A DNA stretch of 64,000 bases from Gilliamella apicola (GTDB lineage: Bacteria; Pseudomonadota; Gammaproteobacteria; Enterobacterales; Orbaceae). How positions within the stretch are numbered: position 1 is the stretch's first letter; the number at the start of each line of letters is the position of its first letter. Shown in pieces: positions 7,609-19,590 of this stretch. The notes under the pieces are model-generated. The model was not told the origin of the DNA. It did no database searches and saw only the letters and a list, made by a program, of their open reading frames with translations. A program made the translations under genes and the position numbers. The stretch lies in assembly GCF_000599985.1 (NCBI RefSeq), contig NZ_CP007445.1, forward strand, positions 186,001 through 250,000, written 5' to 3'.

Positions 7609-8982
7609 ATGGATTATTTTCCTCTATTTTGTAAACTACAAGATCGTAAATGTTTGTTGGTTGGAGGCGGTGAAATTGCTGAACGAAAGGCTCGTTTGTT
7701 GCTTGAAGCAGGGGCTAGTATCACTGTTAATGCTGTCACTTTTAGTGAACAATTTTTAGTTTGGCAAGATCAAAAGCAATTAAAGTTAGTCCAAGGAGAA
7801 TTTAAAGCGGAATTACTAGATGATAAATGGCTAGTTATTGCTGCTACTAATTGTGATAAAACTAACCAACTAGTAAGTATTGAAGCTGAAAAGCGACGAA
7901 TTTTTTGTAATGTGGTTGATTCTCCAAAAGATGCTAGCTTTATTATGCCTTCAATTATCGATCGTTCGCCAATTATGGTAGCGGTTTCATCCGCGGGACA
8001 TGCACCTGTTTTAGCACGATTATTACGTGAAAAATTAGAGGCTATTTTACCGCAACATTTAGGTAAATTAGCGCGATATGCCGGTTATTTACGTAATAAA
8101 GTTAAACTAAGTTATAAAACATTGACAGAACGTCGTCGATTTTGGGAAAAGTTATTTAATCATGATAGGCTAGCACAAGCTATTGCTAATAATGATTCAG
8201 AACGTGTTGAATTATTGACTAATGAATTATTTGATATGTCACTTGATGATCGCGGAGAAGTTGTTTTAGTTGGCGCTGGACCAGGCGATGCGGGTTTACT
8301 AACATTAAAAGGACTACAGCAAATTCAACAAGCTGATATTATTGTTTATGATCGATTAGTATCAGATGAAATTATGAACCTTGTACGTCGTGATGCTCAG
8401 CGTATTTTTGTTGGTAAACGAGTGGGATATCATTGTGTTTCACAAGAACAAATTAACCAACTCTTGTTAGAACAAGCTCAAAAAGGGCTACGTGTAGTAC
8501 GCTTAAAAGGAGGAGACCCTTTTATTTTTGGTCGTGGTGGAGAGGAACTTGAAGCTTTATTTAATGCTAATATTCCTTTCTCAGTCGTGCCAGGTATAAC
8601 TGCCGCTTCTGGTTGCTCCGCATACAGTGGCATACCTCTAACACATCGTGATTATGCTCATAGTGTACGTTTGGTTACAGGACATTTAAAAAATGGTAAT
8701 CATTTGGATTGGCAAAGCTTAGCAGCAGAAAAACAAACGTTAGTTTTTTATATGGGGCTTTCTCAAGCGGAAAATATCAGTAATCAATTAATTAAACATG
8801 GTATGAATGCTCAAACCCCTATTGCTATTATCGAGGAGGGAACAAGTACTAAGCAAAGAGTCATTACCGGTTTGCTGGGCGATTTAGCGAATCTGGCTTT
8901 GCAAGCGCATAGTCCGAGTTTGGTTCTTATTGGACCAGTGGTTGCACTGCGTGAAAAATTAAATTGGTTTTCTAACCATTAA
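7609..8982 (+). CDS. cysG: Siroheme synthase (trifunctional CysG)
   Basis: A 457-residue fusion, the same length as E. coli CysG. The N-terminal half (about 1-200; [20 protein letters not shown]) is precorrin-2 dehydrogenase/sirohydrochlorin ferrochelatase. The C-terminal half (about 215-457; [15 protein letters not shown], then [16 protein letters not shown] and [13 protein letters not shown]) is uroporphyrinogen III methyltransferase. It makes siroheme, the cofactor of NirB, and follows nirC by 38 nt with AAGG ahead of the start, so it belongs to the nitrite operon. No strong terminator is seen in the 146-nt convergent gap to narL. Confidence 0.97.
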   Translation: MDYFPLFCKLQDRKCLLVGGGEIAERKARLLLEAGASITVNAVTFSEQFLVWQDQKQLKLVQGEFKAELLDDKWLVIAATNCDKTNQLVSIEAEKRRIFCNVVDSPKDASFIMPSIIDRSPIMVAVSSAGHAPVLARLLREKLEAILPQHLGKLARYAGYLRNKVKLSYKTLTERRRFWEKLFNHDRLAQAIANNDSERVELLTNELFDMSLDDRGEVVLVGAGPGDAGLLTLKGLQQIQQADIIVYDRLVSDEIMNLVRRDAQRIFVGKRVGYHCVSQEQINQLLLEQAQKGLRVVRLKGGDPFIFGRGGEELEALFNANIPFSVVPGITAASGCSAYSGIPLTHRDYAHSVRLVTGHLKNGNHLDWQSLAAEKQTLVFYMGLSQAENISNQLIKHGMNAQTPIAIIEEGTSTKQRVITGLLGDLANLALQAHSPSLVLIGPVVALREKLNWFSNH

Positions 8983-9128
8983 TATAAATGGGCAAGTAAA
9001 TGTTAACTATTAGTTATATACTTGTCTATTATTTATAGAATATCTTATTTTAAGATTAACAAATTTATTTTAAATAATTTTTGTTCTATATAAAATAGAT
9101 GAAAATTATTTGTCTTTGATCACTAGAC

Positions 9129-9782
9129 CTACTCTTTACTTTGTAAATACCACACAGTCATTTCCATGCGAGATTTAAAGTTAAGTTTTTTAAATATGCT
9201 TTTGATATGAACTTTTACCGTACTTTCAACAATATCTAAATCTTTAGCTATTAATTTATTGGATAGTCCTTGCACTAATAAATGAAATATTTCATGCTCC
9301 CTAGGGGTGAGAAGACTGACATCATGGATCGGTTTTGTTGTCGGTTCATCACCGTGACGCATATAATTGAGAATAATATGTGAAATTGCATCATCCATTA
9401 TTACCTTACCAAGTGAAATATCTTGTAATGCTTTGATAAAGTCTTCTGGTTCCATATCTTTTAATAGATAACCATCAGCACCTATTTTAAGCGCTGTAAT
9501 AATATCTTCTTTTGCATTCGATACGGTAAACATAATGATACGACTAGAGATATTTTTTTCACGCAAAACTCGAAGAATATCTAAACCATTGACATCATGT
9601 ATATTAATATCAAGTAAAATAATATCAGGGTCGAGCTCTTCAGCCAGTTTAATCCCTTCTATTCCTGAACCTGTTTCACCCACTATTTCAAAATAATTGA
9701 CGGTATGGATTAATTGCTTTATACCATTTCTTAACATAGGATGATCGTCAATAAGTAATATTGAACTTTTAATTTGTTCCAT
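9129..9782 (-). CDS. narL: Nitrate/nitrite response regulator
   Basis: A 217-residue two-domain response regulator: receiver (LLIDDHPMLRNG with phosphoacceptor Asp58 in IILLDIN, then GADGYLLKDMEPEDFIKAL) and a C-terminal LuxR/FixJ-type helix-turn-helix (LTPREHEIFHLLVQG and ESTVKVHIKSIFKKL). The KDMEPED segment matches E. coli NarL almost word for word. It starts 3 nt after the sensor gene, so the two are co-transcribed. The nirB operon, with a 7-2-7 heptamer site, is a plausible target. NarP is the alternative name; the pairing with a NarX-like sensor favours NarL. Confidence 0.9.
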   Translation of the reverse strand: MEQIKSSILLIDDHPMLRNGIKQLIHTVNYFEIVGETGSGIEGIKLAEELDPDIILLDINIHDVNGLDILRVLREKNISSRIIMFTVSNAKEDIITALKIGADGYLLKDMEPEDFIKALQDISLGKVIMDDAISHIILNYMRHGDEPTTKPIHDVSLLTPREHEIFHLLVQGLSNKLIAKDLDIVESTVKVHIKSIFKKLNFKSRMEMTVWYLQSKE

Positions 9783-9785
9783 CGG

Positions 9786-11600
9786 TTACTCTTCTATTAT
9801 TTTTAATGGAATAGCTTTTATCGCTTTAAATGTTACCACAATTTGTGTTCCTTTATTGGGTTTACTATCAATGACTAAATTACCATTTAATATCTCAATT
9901 CTATCTCGCATAATAATAAGTCCGTAATGGTGATCTTGTTTAATTTTACTTTTAAAACCTATTCCATTGTCTTTTATATTTAGTGTAATAATCTGATTAT
10001 TATCCATTTCTAATTTTATTATTACACTGGAAGCTTTTGCATGTTTATATACGTTATTTAGTGCTTCACGAATAAATTGCAATAAATGAAAGGCATATTT
10101 GCTATTGATAATATTTAAAGGCAATTGATATTTAAGCTGAATATTAAATTTTAATTTGACATTAAACTCTTCTACTAATTCAACTAAGCTTGCATAAAAT
10201 CCTGTTTGATTTAGACGTAAACGAAAAGAAGTGATTAACTCTCTTAGTTGCGAGTAAGTAACATTGACTTCTTTGCGCATAGTCGTGAGTAAATCAACGC
10301 TGGTTGGTGAATTCAAATCAGATTGCATCTGTAAGCAACTGAGGTAAATTTTTAAACACGATAGCGATTGGGCTATCGAATCATGTAATTCACGCGCCAT
10401 TGCCGAACGCTCTTTCATTAATAGATATTGTTTTTGTTGTTCAATTTGCCTATCAAGCATAATTGCTGTGGTCATTTGTTCAATTAATCCAGTAATTAGA
10501 TTCTCTTGTTCAATGCTGAGTGTGACATCAGCGGGTTGAATAGCAAATAAAATTCCATATTTTTCGCCATTTTCTTGAAGATACCAAAGGCGTTGGACCC
10601 CATTTTTTTGATAGATTTTTGAAGGAGTTAAACAAGCATTACATTTTGGATTAAGGCAATAGGGTAATTTTTGTTGGTTATCATAACTGATTTGTTGATA
10701 ATGTTCAGGATTATCCGATTCATAAAAACGAATTTGAAATTGAGTTAATGGTATCAATTCTTCTAATTCTCGTAGGACTTTAAGAAAACGCTCACATAGT
10801 GGTTCAGAAGTATGTAGTTGCTTGGTTGCATAATATTGAAATGAAATAATTTGATTAGTTTTTTGTAATTCTGAAGTTTTTTCGGCAACGCGTTGTTCAA
10901 GTAATAAATATTGTGATTCTATTTGTTCTGACATTTTATTAAAAGCTAACCCAAGTAAATCAAATTCATTCCTTTTTTTCCGAATGTTAAAACGTTCACT
11001 GAAGTTATGCTTTGAGATTGCTTCTGCCATATCAATCAGTTTTTGCCACGGAACTAGAATATAGCGACGTAAATAGTAAATTTGGGTAATCAAAGAAAGA
11101 ATGATGATGACAATAAATAGTAGTTGTAGCTGAAAAATATAATGGATCTGTTTTTCCGTTTTCTGATCTATCTTGTGTACCAAGTTATTAGTGAGATCAA
11201 CATAGTTATCTATATCATTTTTTACTTCATCACTTTTTTTTGCTTGTTGTATTTTAGGTGCTATATTACTTATCCACTCATTTTGCAATTGGTTAAATTC
11301 ATGAGTTAAGCCGTAATGTTCAAATAATTGCAAATATTGCTTGGAAGAAGATAAATCTTTAAAAATATCAAGACGATTATAATCATTTGGGGATAATGGG
11401 ATAATCGTCAAAAGTTGATAACTTTTCATTCTGAGTAATCCTAATTGATTAATCATATAAGCACTACCTTTGGTATCGTTGGCAATTCTAATTGATAATG
11501 ATAATGCTATTAATGCAATGCCTCCTAAAATGAACATGAGTAGTGTTAAACGACTAGTAATAGAGACATTGTAGCTATCTTTTCTTCCCGACATATTCAA
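9786..11600 (-). CDS. narX: Nitrate/nitrite sensor histidine kinase
   Basis: A 604-residue membrane kinase. It has membrane segments near 17-37 and 155-175 and, between them, a periplasmic sensor that begins with the P-box (MINQLGLLRMKSYQL, 49-63). This is followed by a HAMP region (about 176-230), a cytoplasmic GAF-like module with a cysteine cluster at 315, 320 and 323, and a HisKA_3 domain with phosphorylated His406 (ARELHDSIAQSLS), then a HATPase. The P-box and the cysteine cluster are NarX features; NarQ is the alternative. It precedes narL in the same unit. Nitrate or nitrite bound at the P-box would set the phosphorylation of NarL. Confidence 0.88.
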   Translation of the reverse strand: MNMSGRKDSYNVSITSRLTLLMFILGGIALIALSLSIRIANDTKGSAYMINQLGLLRMKSYQLLTIIPLSPNDYNRLDIFKDLSSSKQYLQLFEHYGLTHEFNQLQNEWISNIAPKIQQAKKSDEVKNDIDNYVDLTNNLVHKIDQKTEKQIHYIFQLQLLFIVIIILSLITQIYYLRRYILVPWQKLIDMAEAISKHNFSERFNIRKKRNEFDLLGLAFNKMSEQIESQYLLLEQRVAEKTSELQKTNQIISFQYYATKQLHTSEPLCERFLKVLRELEELIPLTQFQIRFYESDNPEHYQQISYDNQQKLPYCLNPKCNACLTPSKIYQKNGVQRLWYLQENGEKYGILFAIQPADVTLSIEQENLITGLIEQMTTAIMLDRQIEQQKQYLLMKERSAMARELHDSIAQSLSCLKIYLSCLQMQSDLNSPTSVDLLTTMRKEVNVTYSQLRELITSFRLRLNQTGFYASLVELVEEFNVKLKFNIQLKYQLPLNIINSKYAFHLLQFIREALNNVYKHAKASSVIIKLEMDNNQIITLNIKDNGIGFKSKIKQDHHYGLIIMRDRIEILNGNLVIDSKPNKGTQIVVTFKAIKAIPLKIIEE

Positions 11601-11715
11601 ACTCTATAGGATTACAAATATTTTAAATAAATAATAATTTATAATTATTGTAACGTGAAAACAGTATACCTCTGATCTTTTTTGTAACTTTTTGCGATCT
11701 TTTGGTAAACAGCGC

Positions 11716-11744
11716 TTGCAACAAGCATAAATTTTGCGTAAAAT
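11716..11744 (+). promoter_or_regulatory. rplU promoter
   Basis: TTGCAA (11716-11721), 17-nt spacer, TAAAAT (11739-11744). The predicted start falls about 70 nt before the rplU ATG, near a CGCCCTAT stretch that recalls the E. coli rplU start region. Confidence 0.6.
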
Positions 11745-11821
11745 TCACGCCCTATAAGATTAATCATACAGACATATATGTTCAATCAAGTAATCGTCTG
11801 TTTTTTATTGCGGAGTTAAGT

Positions 11822-12130
11822 ATGTACGCAGTTTTCCAAAGTGGTGGCAAGCAACACCGAGTTAGCGAAGGACAGGTCGTTCGCTTGGAAAAAATTGAAG
11901 TCGAAACAGGTGCAGAAGTTGTTTTCGATAAAGTTTTAATGGTAGCAAATGGTGAAGACATCAAAGTTGGTGCTCCGTTTGTTGAAGGTGCAACAATTAA
12001 AGCAGAAATTGTTGAGCACGGTCGTGGTGACAAAGTGAAGATTGTTAAATTCCGTCGTCGTAAACACTATCGTAAACAACAAGGTCACCGTCAGTGGTTT
12101 ACTGATGTGAAGATCACTGCAATCGCTTAA
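11822..12130 (+). CDS. rplU: 50S ribosomal protein L21
   Basis: A 102-residue protein beginning [18 protein letters not shown] and ending in the basic [15 protein letters not shown], the full family length. It binds 23S rRNA. The frame is open further upstream to 11702, but those extra residues are unlike L21, and the promoter lies inside them. The ATG at 11822 follows TGCGGAGTTAAGT, which holds the Shine-Dalgarno. It is co-transcribed with rpmA 15 nt downstream. Confidence 0.97.
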   Translation: MYAVFQSGGKQHRVSEGQVVRLEKIEVETGAEVVFDKVLMVANGEDIKVGAPFVEGATIKAEIVEHGRGDKVKIVKFRRRKHYRKQQGHRQWFTDVKITAIA

Positions 12131-12145
12131 TAGGAGTATCGAACA

Positions 12146-12406
12146 ATGGCACATAAGAAGGCGGGTGGTTCATCACGTAATGGTCGTGATTCCCAGAGTA
12201 AACGTTTAGGTGTTAAACGTTATGGTTCTCAAGAAGTTCTTGCAGGTAATATTCTAGTTCGTCAACGTGGAACTCAATTCCACCCAGGCACTAATGTAGG
12301 TTGTGGTCGTGATCATACTCTATTTGCCTTAATTGATGGACAAGTAAAATTTGAAGTTAAAGGACCTAAAAATCGTCGTTATGTTAGTGTAATTGCTAAC
12401 AGTTAA
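12146..12406 (+). CDS. rpmA: 50S ribosomal protein L27
   Basis: An 86-residue protein with the invariant N-terminus [20 protein letters not shown] and the [15 protein letters not shown] core. L27 reaches into the peptidyl transferase centre. It follows rplU with an AGGAG Shine-Dalgarno and ends before a strong terminator, so rplU-rpmA forms a bicistronic unit. Confidence 0.98.
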   Translation: MAHKKAGGSSRNGRDSQSKRLGVKRYGSQEVLAGNILVRQRGTQFHPGTNVGCGRDHTLFALIDGQVKFEVKGPKNRRYVSVIANS

Positions 12407-12431
12407 TTAAAAACGATTTGAAAGTTATAGA

Positions 12432-12459
12432 AGCCTCACAGTTATTGTGGGGCTTTTTT
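12432..12459 (+). terminator. rplU-rpmA terminator
   Basis: AGCCTCAC / GTGGGGCT stem (one G-T pair) with a 7-nt loop followed by a run of T. Confidence 0.88.
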
Positions 12460-12492
12460 CATTTCTTGAAATTCATATAAGTTAATTGCGAT

Positions 12493-14620
<2,128 letters not shown>

Positions 14621-14672
14621 GTAAGTTGTTACTCTATTCCAATGAATTTACCTACTTTATAAAATTATCTAT

Positions 14673-14704
14673 ATAAGTAGAGGCTAAAGTCTCTACTTAT
14701 TTCT
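14673..14704 (+). terminator. Terminator after obgE
   Basis: Perfect 10-bp stem ATAAGTAGAG / CTCTACTTAT, 8-nt loop, then TTCTTAT. Confidence 0.72.
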
Positions 14705-14786
14705 TATATTCCTTATTTGATTGAACATTAATCTATTTTGTAAAACAATTTATTATAAATTTATTTTAAAAAAGTCAAAAAAATGC

Positions 14787-14815
14787 TTGATTTTAATAAT
14801 GAGAATCATTATCAT
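14787..14815 (+). promoter_or_regulatory. ryhB promoter with overlapping Fur box
   Basis: TTGATT (14787-14792), 17-nt spacer, TATCAT (14810-14815). A Fur box, AATAATGAGAATCATTATC at 14795-14813, matches 17 of 19 positions of GATAATGATAATCATTATC and covers the spacer and -10, so Fur-Fe(II) would block initiation. Confidence 0.82.
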
Positions 14816-14822
14816 TAATTTG

Positions 14823-14917
14823 TACTTTGTTAGAACTCGAAAGGCTTCTAAAAAGTATGACATTGCTCACATTGCTTCCAATGTTTGCCAGCTTGGCTTA
14901 TCTAGGCTGGCTTTTTT
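14823..14917 (+). ncRNA. ryhB: RyhB iron-starvation small RNA
   Basis: About 95 nt. Positions 14859-14880 read GACATTGCTCACATTGCTTC plus CA, identical to the conserved seed core of E. coli RyhB. The RNA ends in a terminator hairpin (GCCAGC / GCTGGC extended by wobble pairs, 14888-14912) followed by six T, which doubles as the Hfq tail. Upstream GAACTCGAAAGG resembles the 5' stem-loop of E. coli RyhB (GAACCTGAAAGC). The Fur-box promoter is at the right distance. RyhB is known to silence mRNAs of non-essential iron proteins when iron is scarce. The 5' end is estimated from the promoter. Open frames crossing this stretch are not genes. Confidence 0.93.
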
Positions 14918-15316
14918 ATTTTCATACTATTAATTTATATTTGTTATCATATATTGATATTCAATTTCTATTTTTTAGGCGCATCTTCAACAAAAGGTAC
15001 GTTTTGAAACTCTAAATAGGGTATTAATACCTTAAAATTCATCTTTAATCATATTGATAATGAATGTTTATATTCAAGAAATAACTTATTTTTAATGATT
15101 TTTTTAATATTGATATATATTTATATAAAAGTGATTAATAGCAGTATTAAATGATAGTAAAATAACTACCATTTATTATCCATCCTCAATCTCTATATAG
15201 TTTATTGTTACCCATTGGAATATACTTATATTGTGGCAAAATATTATAAGTAGTGTATTAGCTATAATAATTAGGTGAGATTTTCATATACATTTGCGTC
15301 TTTTAATTGGTTATCG
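14918..15316. other. Non-coding gap between ryhB and smrB
   Basis: About 400 nt of very AT-rich sequence downstream of both converging units. I see no gene, repeat or convincing terminator in it. Confidence 0.5.
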
Positions 15317-15859
15317 TTAATTATTTGCTAATTTATCATTTATATCAAATAAAATGAGTAAAGCAGCATTACCTCCAAATTCTTTTGGTGCTTGATGAAA
15401 GCAAATAATTTGTGGGTGCTGAGCAAGCCACATTGGTGTTTGTTTTTTTAGTATGTTTTTTCCATGTCCATACATAATACAGGCACAGGGAGTTCTTTCT
15501 CGTAAACATGCTGCAATAAGTGCGGCTATCTCTTTTTTTGATTCTTGTAGTGTCAATCCATGTAAATCTAAAAAAAATTCAGGCTCATAAAAACCTCGCC
15601 GTAATTTTTTAATTTCATTAGGATCAGCGTTTTCTCTACTATAACGAATGGGATCTTCTTGTAATAGTGGTTGATAATCATCTGAAAAATAAAACTCAGT
15701 ATTAACTTTTTCGTGTTGCTGTTTTTGTGTCTCTATTATTTTTTGTGAGCGCTTTTGTGGTTTGTGGAGCACAGTGTCTTGCTTTATCTTTTTAGTATCT
15801 CCAAGGCTATTTTTAAATAAGTTGATGTCATCGTGGGTTAATTTGAATTTATTTAGCAT
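15317..15859 (-). CDS. smrB: Smr-domain endonuclease, ribosome rescue factor SmrB
   Basis: A 180-residue protein close in length to E. coli SmrB (183). The N-terminal extension (GDTKKIKQDTVLHKPQKR, then YFSDDYQPLL) and the Smr domain with FLDLHGLTLQESKKEI and CIMYGHGKNIL are characteristic. SmrB cleaves mRNA between collided ribosomes; the DLHG and GHGK motifs are those of the catalytic fold. The gene begins 6 nt after nth on the same strand, so the two are probably co-transcribed. No clear terminator is seen after it. Confidence 0.93.
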   Translation of the reverse strand: MLNKFKLTHDDINLFKNSLGDTKKIKQDTVLHKPQKRSQKIIETQKQQHEKVNTEFYFSDDYQPLLQEDPIRYSRENADPNEIKKLRRGFYEPEFFLDLHGLTLQESKKEIAALIAACLRERTPCACIMYGHGKNILKKQTPMWLAQHPQIICFHQAPKEFGGNAALLILFDINDKLANN

Positions 15860-15865
15860 TATTTT

Positions 15866-16540
15866 TCACTCAGGGTAAATTTTATTTTTAAATTCGCATA
15901 GATCTTCAATTACGCATGAACCACATCTAGGTTTTCTAGCAATACAAGTATAACGACCGTGTAGAATTAACCAGTGGTGGCAATTAATTTTATATTTTTC
16001 GGGAACAACTTTTAGTAATTTTTCTTCAACAGCTTCGACTGTTTTACCTGGAGCAAAACCCGTTCTATTACTGACTCGAAAGATATGGGTATCAACCGCA
16101 ATCGTTGGCCAACCAAAAGCAGTATTTAATACTACATTTGCTGTTTTTCGACCAACACCAGGCAATGCAATAAGTGAATCAAACTTTTCTGGTACTTGTC
16201 CTTGATACTTATCCACTAATATTTTACATGTTTTTATGATATTTTCAGCTTTGCTATTATAAAGGCCGATTGTGCGGATGTAGTTTTTTAATTTATCAAT
16301 GCCAAGTGCTAAAATTTGTTCAGCAGTATTAGCTACAGCAAACAATGGTTTTGTTGCTTTATTGACGCTAATATCCGTAGCTTGAGCAGAAAGTACAACC
16401 GCAATAAGTAATTCAAAAGGCGTCTTGTATACAAGCTCTGTTGTAGGATCTTTAATGTGTTCTTTTAGTCTTTCTAAAATTTGAATTCGAGTTAATTGTT
16501 TCACAAAATGATTATATGAAAAAGGTAATTTGTCCTTCAT
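15866..16540 (-). CDS. nth: Endonuclease III (DNA glycosylase/AP lyase)
   Basis: Base-excision repair enzyme for oxidised pyrimidines. It has the helix-hairpin-helix LPGVGRKTANVVLNTAFG, the catalytic Lys within VDTHIFRVSNR-flanked sequence, and four Cys of the [4Fe-4S] cluster spaced C-X6-C-X2-C-X5-C (CIARKPRCGSCVIEDLC). The frame is open to 16654, but the first 38 residues are unlike Nth; Met at 16540 (MKDKLPFSYN) gives 224 residues, still about 13 longer than E. coli Nth at the N-terminus. It precedes smrB by 6 nt. Confidence 0.95.
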   Translation of the reverse strand: MKDKLPFSYNHFVKQLTRIQILERLKEHIKDPTTELVYKTPFELLIAVVLSAQATDISVNKATKPLFAVANTAEQILALGIDKLKNYIRTIGLYNSKAENIIKTCKILVDKYQGQVPEKFDSLIALPGVGRKTANVVLNTAFGWPTIAVDTHIFRVSNRTGFAPGKTVEAVEEKLLKVVPEKYKINCHHWLILHGRYTCIARKPRCGSCVIEDLCEFKNKIYPE

Positions 16541-16772
16541 TATATACTTTAATTTAGGGTTTATCTGTAGGTTAAATTTAGTTTTTAAATAGTTTATACC
16601 GATGAAAGATATATCGTTATTATAATATAAATTAAATATTCTTAATGTTATCATTAAATTAAGAATATTTTTTGTTCATAGATATCCATAAATCGCCTGC
16701 TTTTTAGCATAGGTTTTTTATGGTAAGCTAGCCAACTATTTTTAATTTCATTTTACAGGGTATATTATAAAA

Positions 16773-18260
16773 ATGTCGTTACCAATGATTGTCACCTTTG
16801 CTGTGTACATTTTAGGAATGATTGCAATTGGTTTTTTTGCGTTTCGCGCAACACAAAACTTTGGTGATTATATATTAGGTGGACGTCGTATCGGTAGCGT
16901 TGTGACAGCACTTTCTGCTGGAGCTTCCGACATGAGTGGTTGGTTGTTAATGGGGCTTCCTGGCGCTGTTTTTTTATTTGGTATCTCACAAAGCTGGATT
17001 GCAATTGGTTTAATCATTGGTGCATATCTAAATTGGTTACTGATTGCTGGAAGACTGCGTGTTTTTACTGAAATTAACCATAACTCATTAACATTACCCG
17101 ATTACTTTGCTCGCCGATTTGATGATAAAAGCTCATTACTCCGTATTATTTCAGCTATCATTATTCTTATTTTCTTTACTATCTATTGTGCTTCGGGTGT
17201 AGTTGCAGGAGCTAAGTTATTTGAAAGTACATTTGGTATGAGTTATGGATGGGCAATGTTAGCCGGGGCTGGAGCAACAATAGCTTACACATTTATTGGT
17301 GGCTTTTTAGCAGTAAGTTGGACTGACACTATTCAAGCTAGTTTGATGATGTTTGCACTTATTTTAACACCAATCATGGTTATGGTGAACGCTGGTGGAT
17401 TTACTGATGCAATGAATTATATTGAATCACTCAATCCTGATTATGTTAATTTATTTGCTCATATGGATTTTGTTGCCATTATTTCACTATTGGGATGGGG
17501 GCTTGGATATTTTGGTCAACCTCATATTTTAGCAAGATTTATGGCTGCAGACTCACATGATGTGATGAAAAACGCTCGTCGAATTAGTATGACATGGATG
17601 ATTTTATGTTTAGGAGGCGCAATTACTGTTGGCTTTTTTGGTATTGCTTTTTTTGCTCATAATCCTGATTTAGCCTATCTGATCAATAATGGAAAACATG
17701 AGCGTATTTTTATTGAATTGTCTAAATTACTATTCAATCCATGGATTGCAGGTGTTTTGTTGGCAGCTATTTTAGCTGCGGTTATGAGTACCCTAAGCTG
17801 CCAATTGTTGGTTTGTTCAAGTGCATTAACAGAAGACTTTTATCGAGCATTTTTTAGACCAAAAGCAAAACAAAAAGAGCTTGTTTGGGTAGGGCGTATA
17901 ATGGTACTAATTGTATCAATTGTAGCAATATTATTAGCGCTTAATCCAAATAACAGTGTACTTGATTTGGTAAGCCACGCATGGGCTGGTTTTGGTGCGG
18001 CATTTGGACCTATTATTGTATTTTCTGTTTTTTGGGCGCGTATGACACGTAATGGTGCATTAGCCGGTATGATAATTGGTGCAGTAACTGTATTACTTTG
18101 GATTAATTTTAATTGGTTTAATCTTTATTCGCTTATTCCTGGATTTTTATTTGCTTCTATTGGCATTATTATTTTTAGCCTTTTTGATAAAAAACCTAAT
18201 GAAATAGTGGAAGATCATTTCAAACAAGCGTATAAACGTTATCATAACAAGACACAATAG
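16773..18260 (+). CDS. putP: Sodium/proline symporter
   Basis: A 495-residue member of the sodium:solute symporter family (E. coli PutP 502), with about 13 hydrophobic helices. It shows GGRRIGSVVTALSAGASDMS and GWLLMGLPGA in helix 2, where PutP binds Na+ and proline, and LSCQLLVCSSALTEDFYR later. It takes up proline as a nutrient or compatible solute. No putA is adjacent. The upstream 118 nt carry a TATATT close to the start but no clear -35. Confidence 0.95.
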   Translation: MSLPMIVTFAVYILGMIAIGFFAFRATQNFGDYILGGRRIGSVVTALSAGASDMSGWLLMGLPGAVFLFGISQSWIAIGLIIGAYLNWLLIAGRLRVFTEINHNSLTLPDYFARRFDDKSSLLRIISAIIILIFFTIYCASGVVAGAKLFESTFGMSYGWAMLAGAGATIAYTFIGGFLAVSWTDTIQASLMMFALILTPIMVMVNAGGFTDAMNYIESLNPDYVNLFAHMDFVAIISLLGWGLGYFGQPHILARFMAADSHDVMKNARRISMTWMILCLGGAITVGFFGIAFFAHNPDLAYLINNGKHERIFIELSKLLFNPWIAGVLLAAILAAVMSTLSCQLLVCSSALTEDFYRAFFRPKAKQKELVWVGRIMVLIVSIVAILLALNPNNSVLDLVSHAWAGFGAAFGPIIVFSVFWARMTRNGALAGMIIGAVTVLLWINFNWFNLYSLIPGFLFASIGIIIFSLFDKKPNEIVEDHFKQAYKRYHNKTQ

Positions 18261-18314
18261 ATTATTATTTAAAATAAGATATAAATCGTAAAAAAATTTA
18301 ATAGGTAGAATATT

Positions 18315-19586
18315 ATGACAAAAAATGTGATCAAACAACTGCAAGAGCGAGGACTTATTGCTCAGCTTACTGATGAAAAAGCACTAATAGAACTAATTGA
18401 ACAAAATTCTATTGCGCTTTATTGTGGTTTTGATCCAACAGCCGATAGCCTACATTTAGGGCATTTGGTGCCGTTACTTTGTTTAAAACGCTTTCAATTA
18501 GCAGGTCATAAACCTGTTGCTTTAGTTGGTGGCGCAACAGGATTAATTGGTGATCCTAGTTTTAAAGCTGTTGAACGCAAGCTTAATACTCAAGAAACAG
18601 TTGTTGAATGGAGTGAGAAAATAAAACAGCAAGTTTCACCATTTTTAGATTTTGATTGTGGTGAAAAATCGGCTGTTGTTGCCAACAATTACGATTGGTT
18701 TGGTAGTATGAACGTACTCACCTTTTTACGTGATATTGGTAAATACTTCTCGGTTAATGCTATGATTAACAAAGAATCTGTCAAGCAACGTATTGATCGC
18801 GATGAAGTAGGGATCTCGTTTACAGAATTTTCTTATAGTTTATTACAGTCCTATGATTTTGCGTGCTTAAATAAATCTCATAATGTTGTTTTACAAATTG
18901 GTGGATCTGACCAGTGGGGTAATATTACCGGTGGTATAGATTTAACGCGTCGTTTACATCAAAAACAAGTTTATGGTTTGACCGTACCTTTGATCACAAA
19001 ATCAGATGGAACTAAATTTGGTAAAACGGAAAGTGGTGCAGTATGGCTTGATCCTAAAAAGACAAGTCCATATAAATTTTATCAATTCTGGATTAATACT
19101 GCTGATGCTGATGTTTATCGGTTCTTGAAATTCTTTACCTTTATGTCATTAAATGAAATTGATGCATTAGAGCAAGAAGATAAAAATAGTGGTGTTGCAC
19201 CTCGTGCTCAATATGTTCTTGCCGAGGAGGTTACTCGCCTCGTACATGGTGAAGAAGGGCTAAATGCAGCTAAACGAATTACTGAAAGTTTATTTTCAGG
19301 ACAATTAAGCGATTTATCGCAAGCCGATCTAGAACAGCTTGCGCAAGATGGAATGCCAACGCTTGATGTTGAAAGTGAGGTTGATTTACAACAAGCAATT
19401 GTCAATGCTCAATTTGCACCATCACGAGGACAAGCTAGAACCATGATTGAATCGAATGCTATTTCAATTAATGGTGAACGTAATACGACAACTGATTATC
19501 GTTTTTCAGATAATGATAAACTTTTTAATCGTTATACCTTGCTTCGCCGTGGTAAAAAATATTATTGCTTGTTAATTTGGAGATAA
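18315..19586 (+). CDS. tyrS: Tyrosyl-tRNA synthetase
   Basis: A class I synthetase of 423 residues (E. coli 424). The HIGH-type motif is LHLGHLVPL, the KMSKS-type loop is [12 protein letters not shown], and the tyrosine pocket includes [10 protein letters not shown] and [11 protein letters not shown]. The C-terminal S4 RNA-binding domain ([14 protein letters not shown]) is complete. pdxY follows after 4 nt, the same pair as in E. coli. Confidence 0.97.
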   Translation: MTKNVIKQLQERGLIAQLTDEKALIELIEQNSIALYCGFDPTADSLHLGHLVPLLCLKRFQLAGHKPVALVGGATGLIGDPSFKAVERKLNTQETVVEWSEKIKQQVSPFLDFDCGEKSAVVANNYDWFGSMNVLTFLRDIGKYFSVNAMINKESVKQRIDRDEVGISFTEFSYSLLQSYDFACLNKSHNVVLQIGGSDQWGNITGGIDLTRRLHQKQVYGLTVPLITKSDGTKFGKTESGAVWLDPKKTSPYKFYQFWINTADADVYRFLKFFTFMSLNEIDALEQEDKNSGVAPRAQYVLAEEVTRLVHGEEGLNAAKRITESLFSGQLSDLSQADLEQLAQDGMPTLDVESEVDLQQAIVNAQFAPSRGQARTMIESNAISINGERNTTTDYRFSDNDKLFNRYTLLRRGKKYYCLLIWR

Positions 19587-19590
19587 TTCC

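Noticed and set aside
8983..9128. Terminator between cysG and narL
   Set aside because: Only a 6-bp AT-rich inverted repeat (ATCTTA/TAAGAT) without a T run; too weak to list.
14721..15015. Two short plus-strand open frames of 70 and 62 codons
   Set aside because: They lie across the ryhB promoter, RNA and terminator; the conservation seen belongs to the RNA, and the peptides look random.
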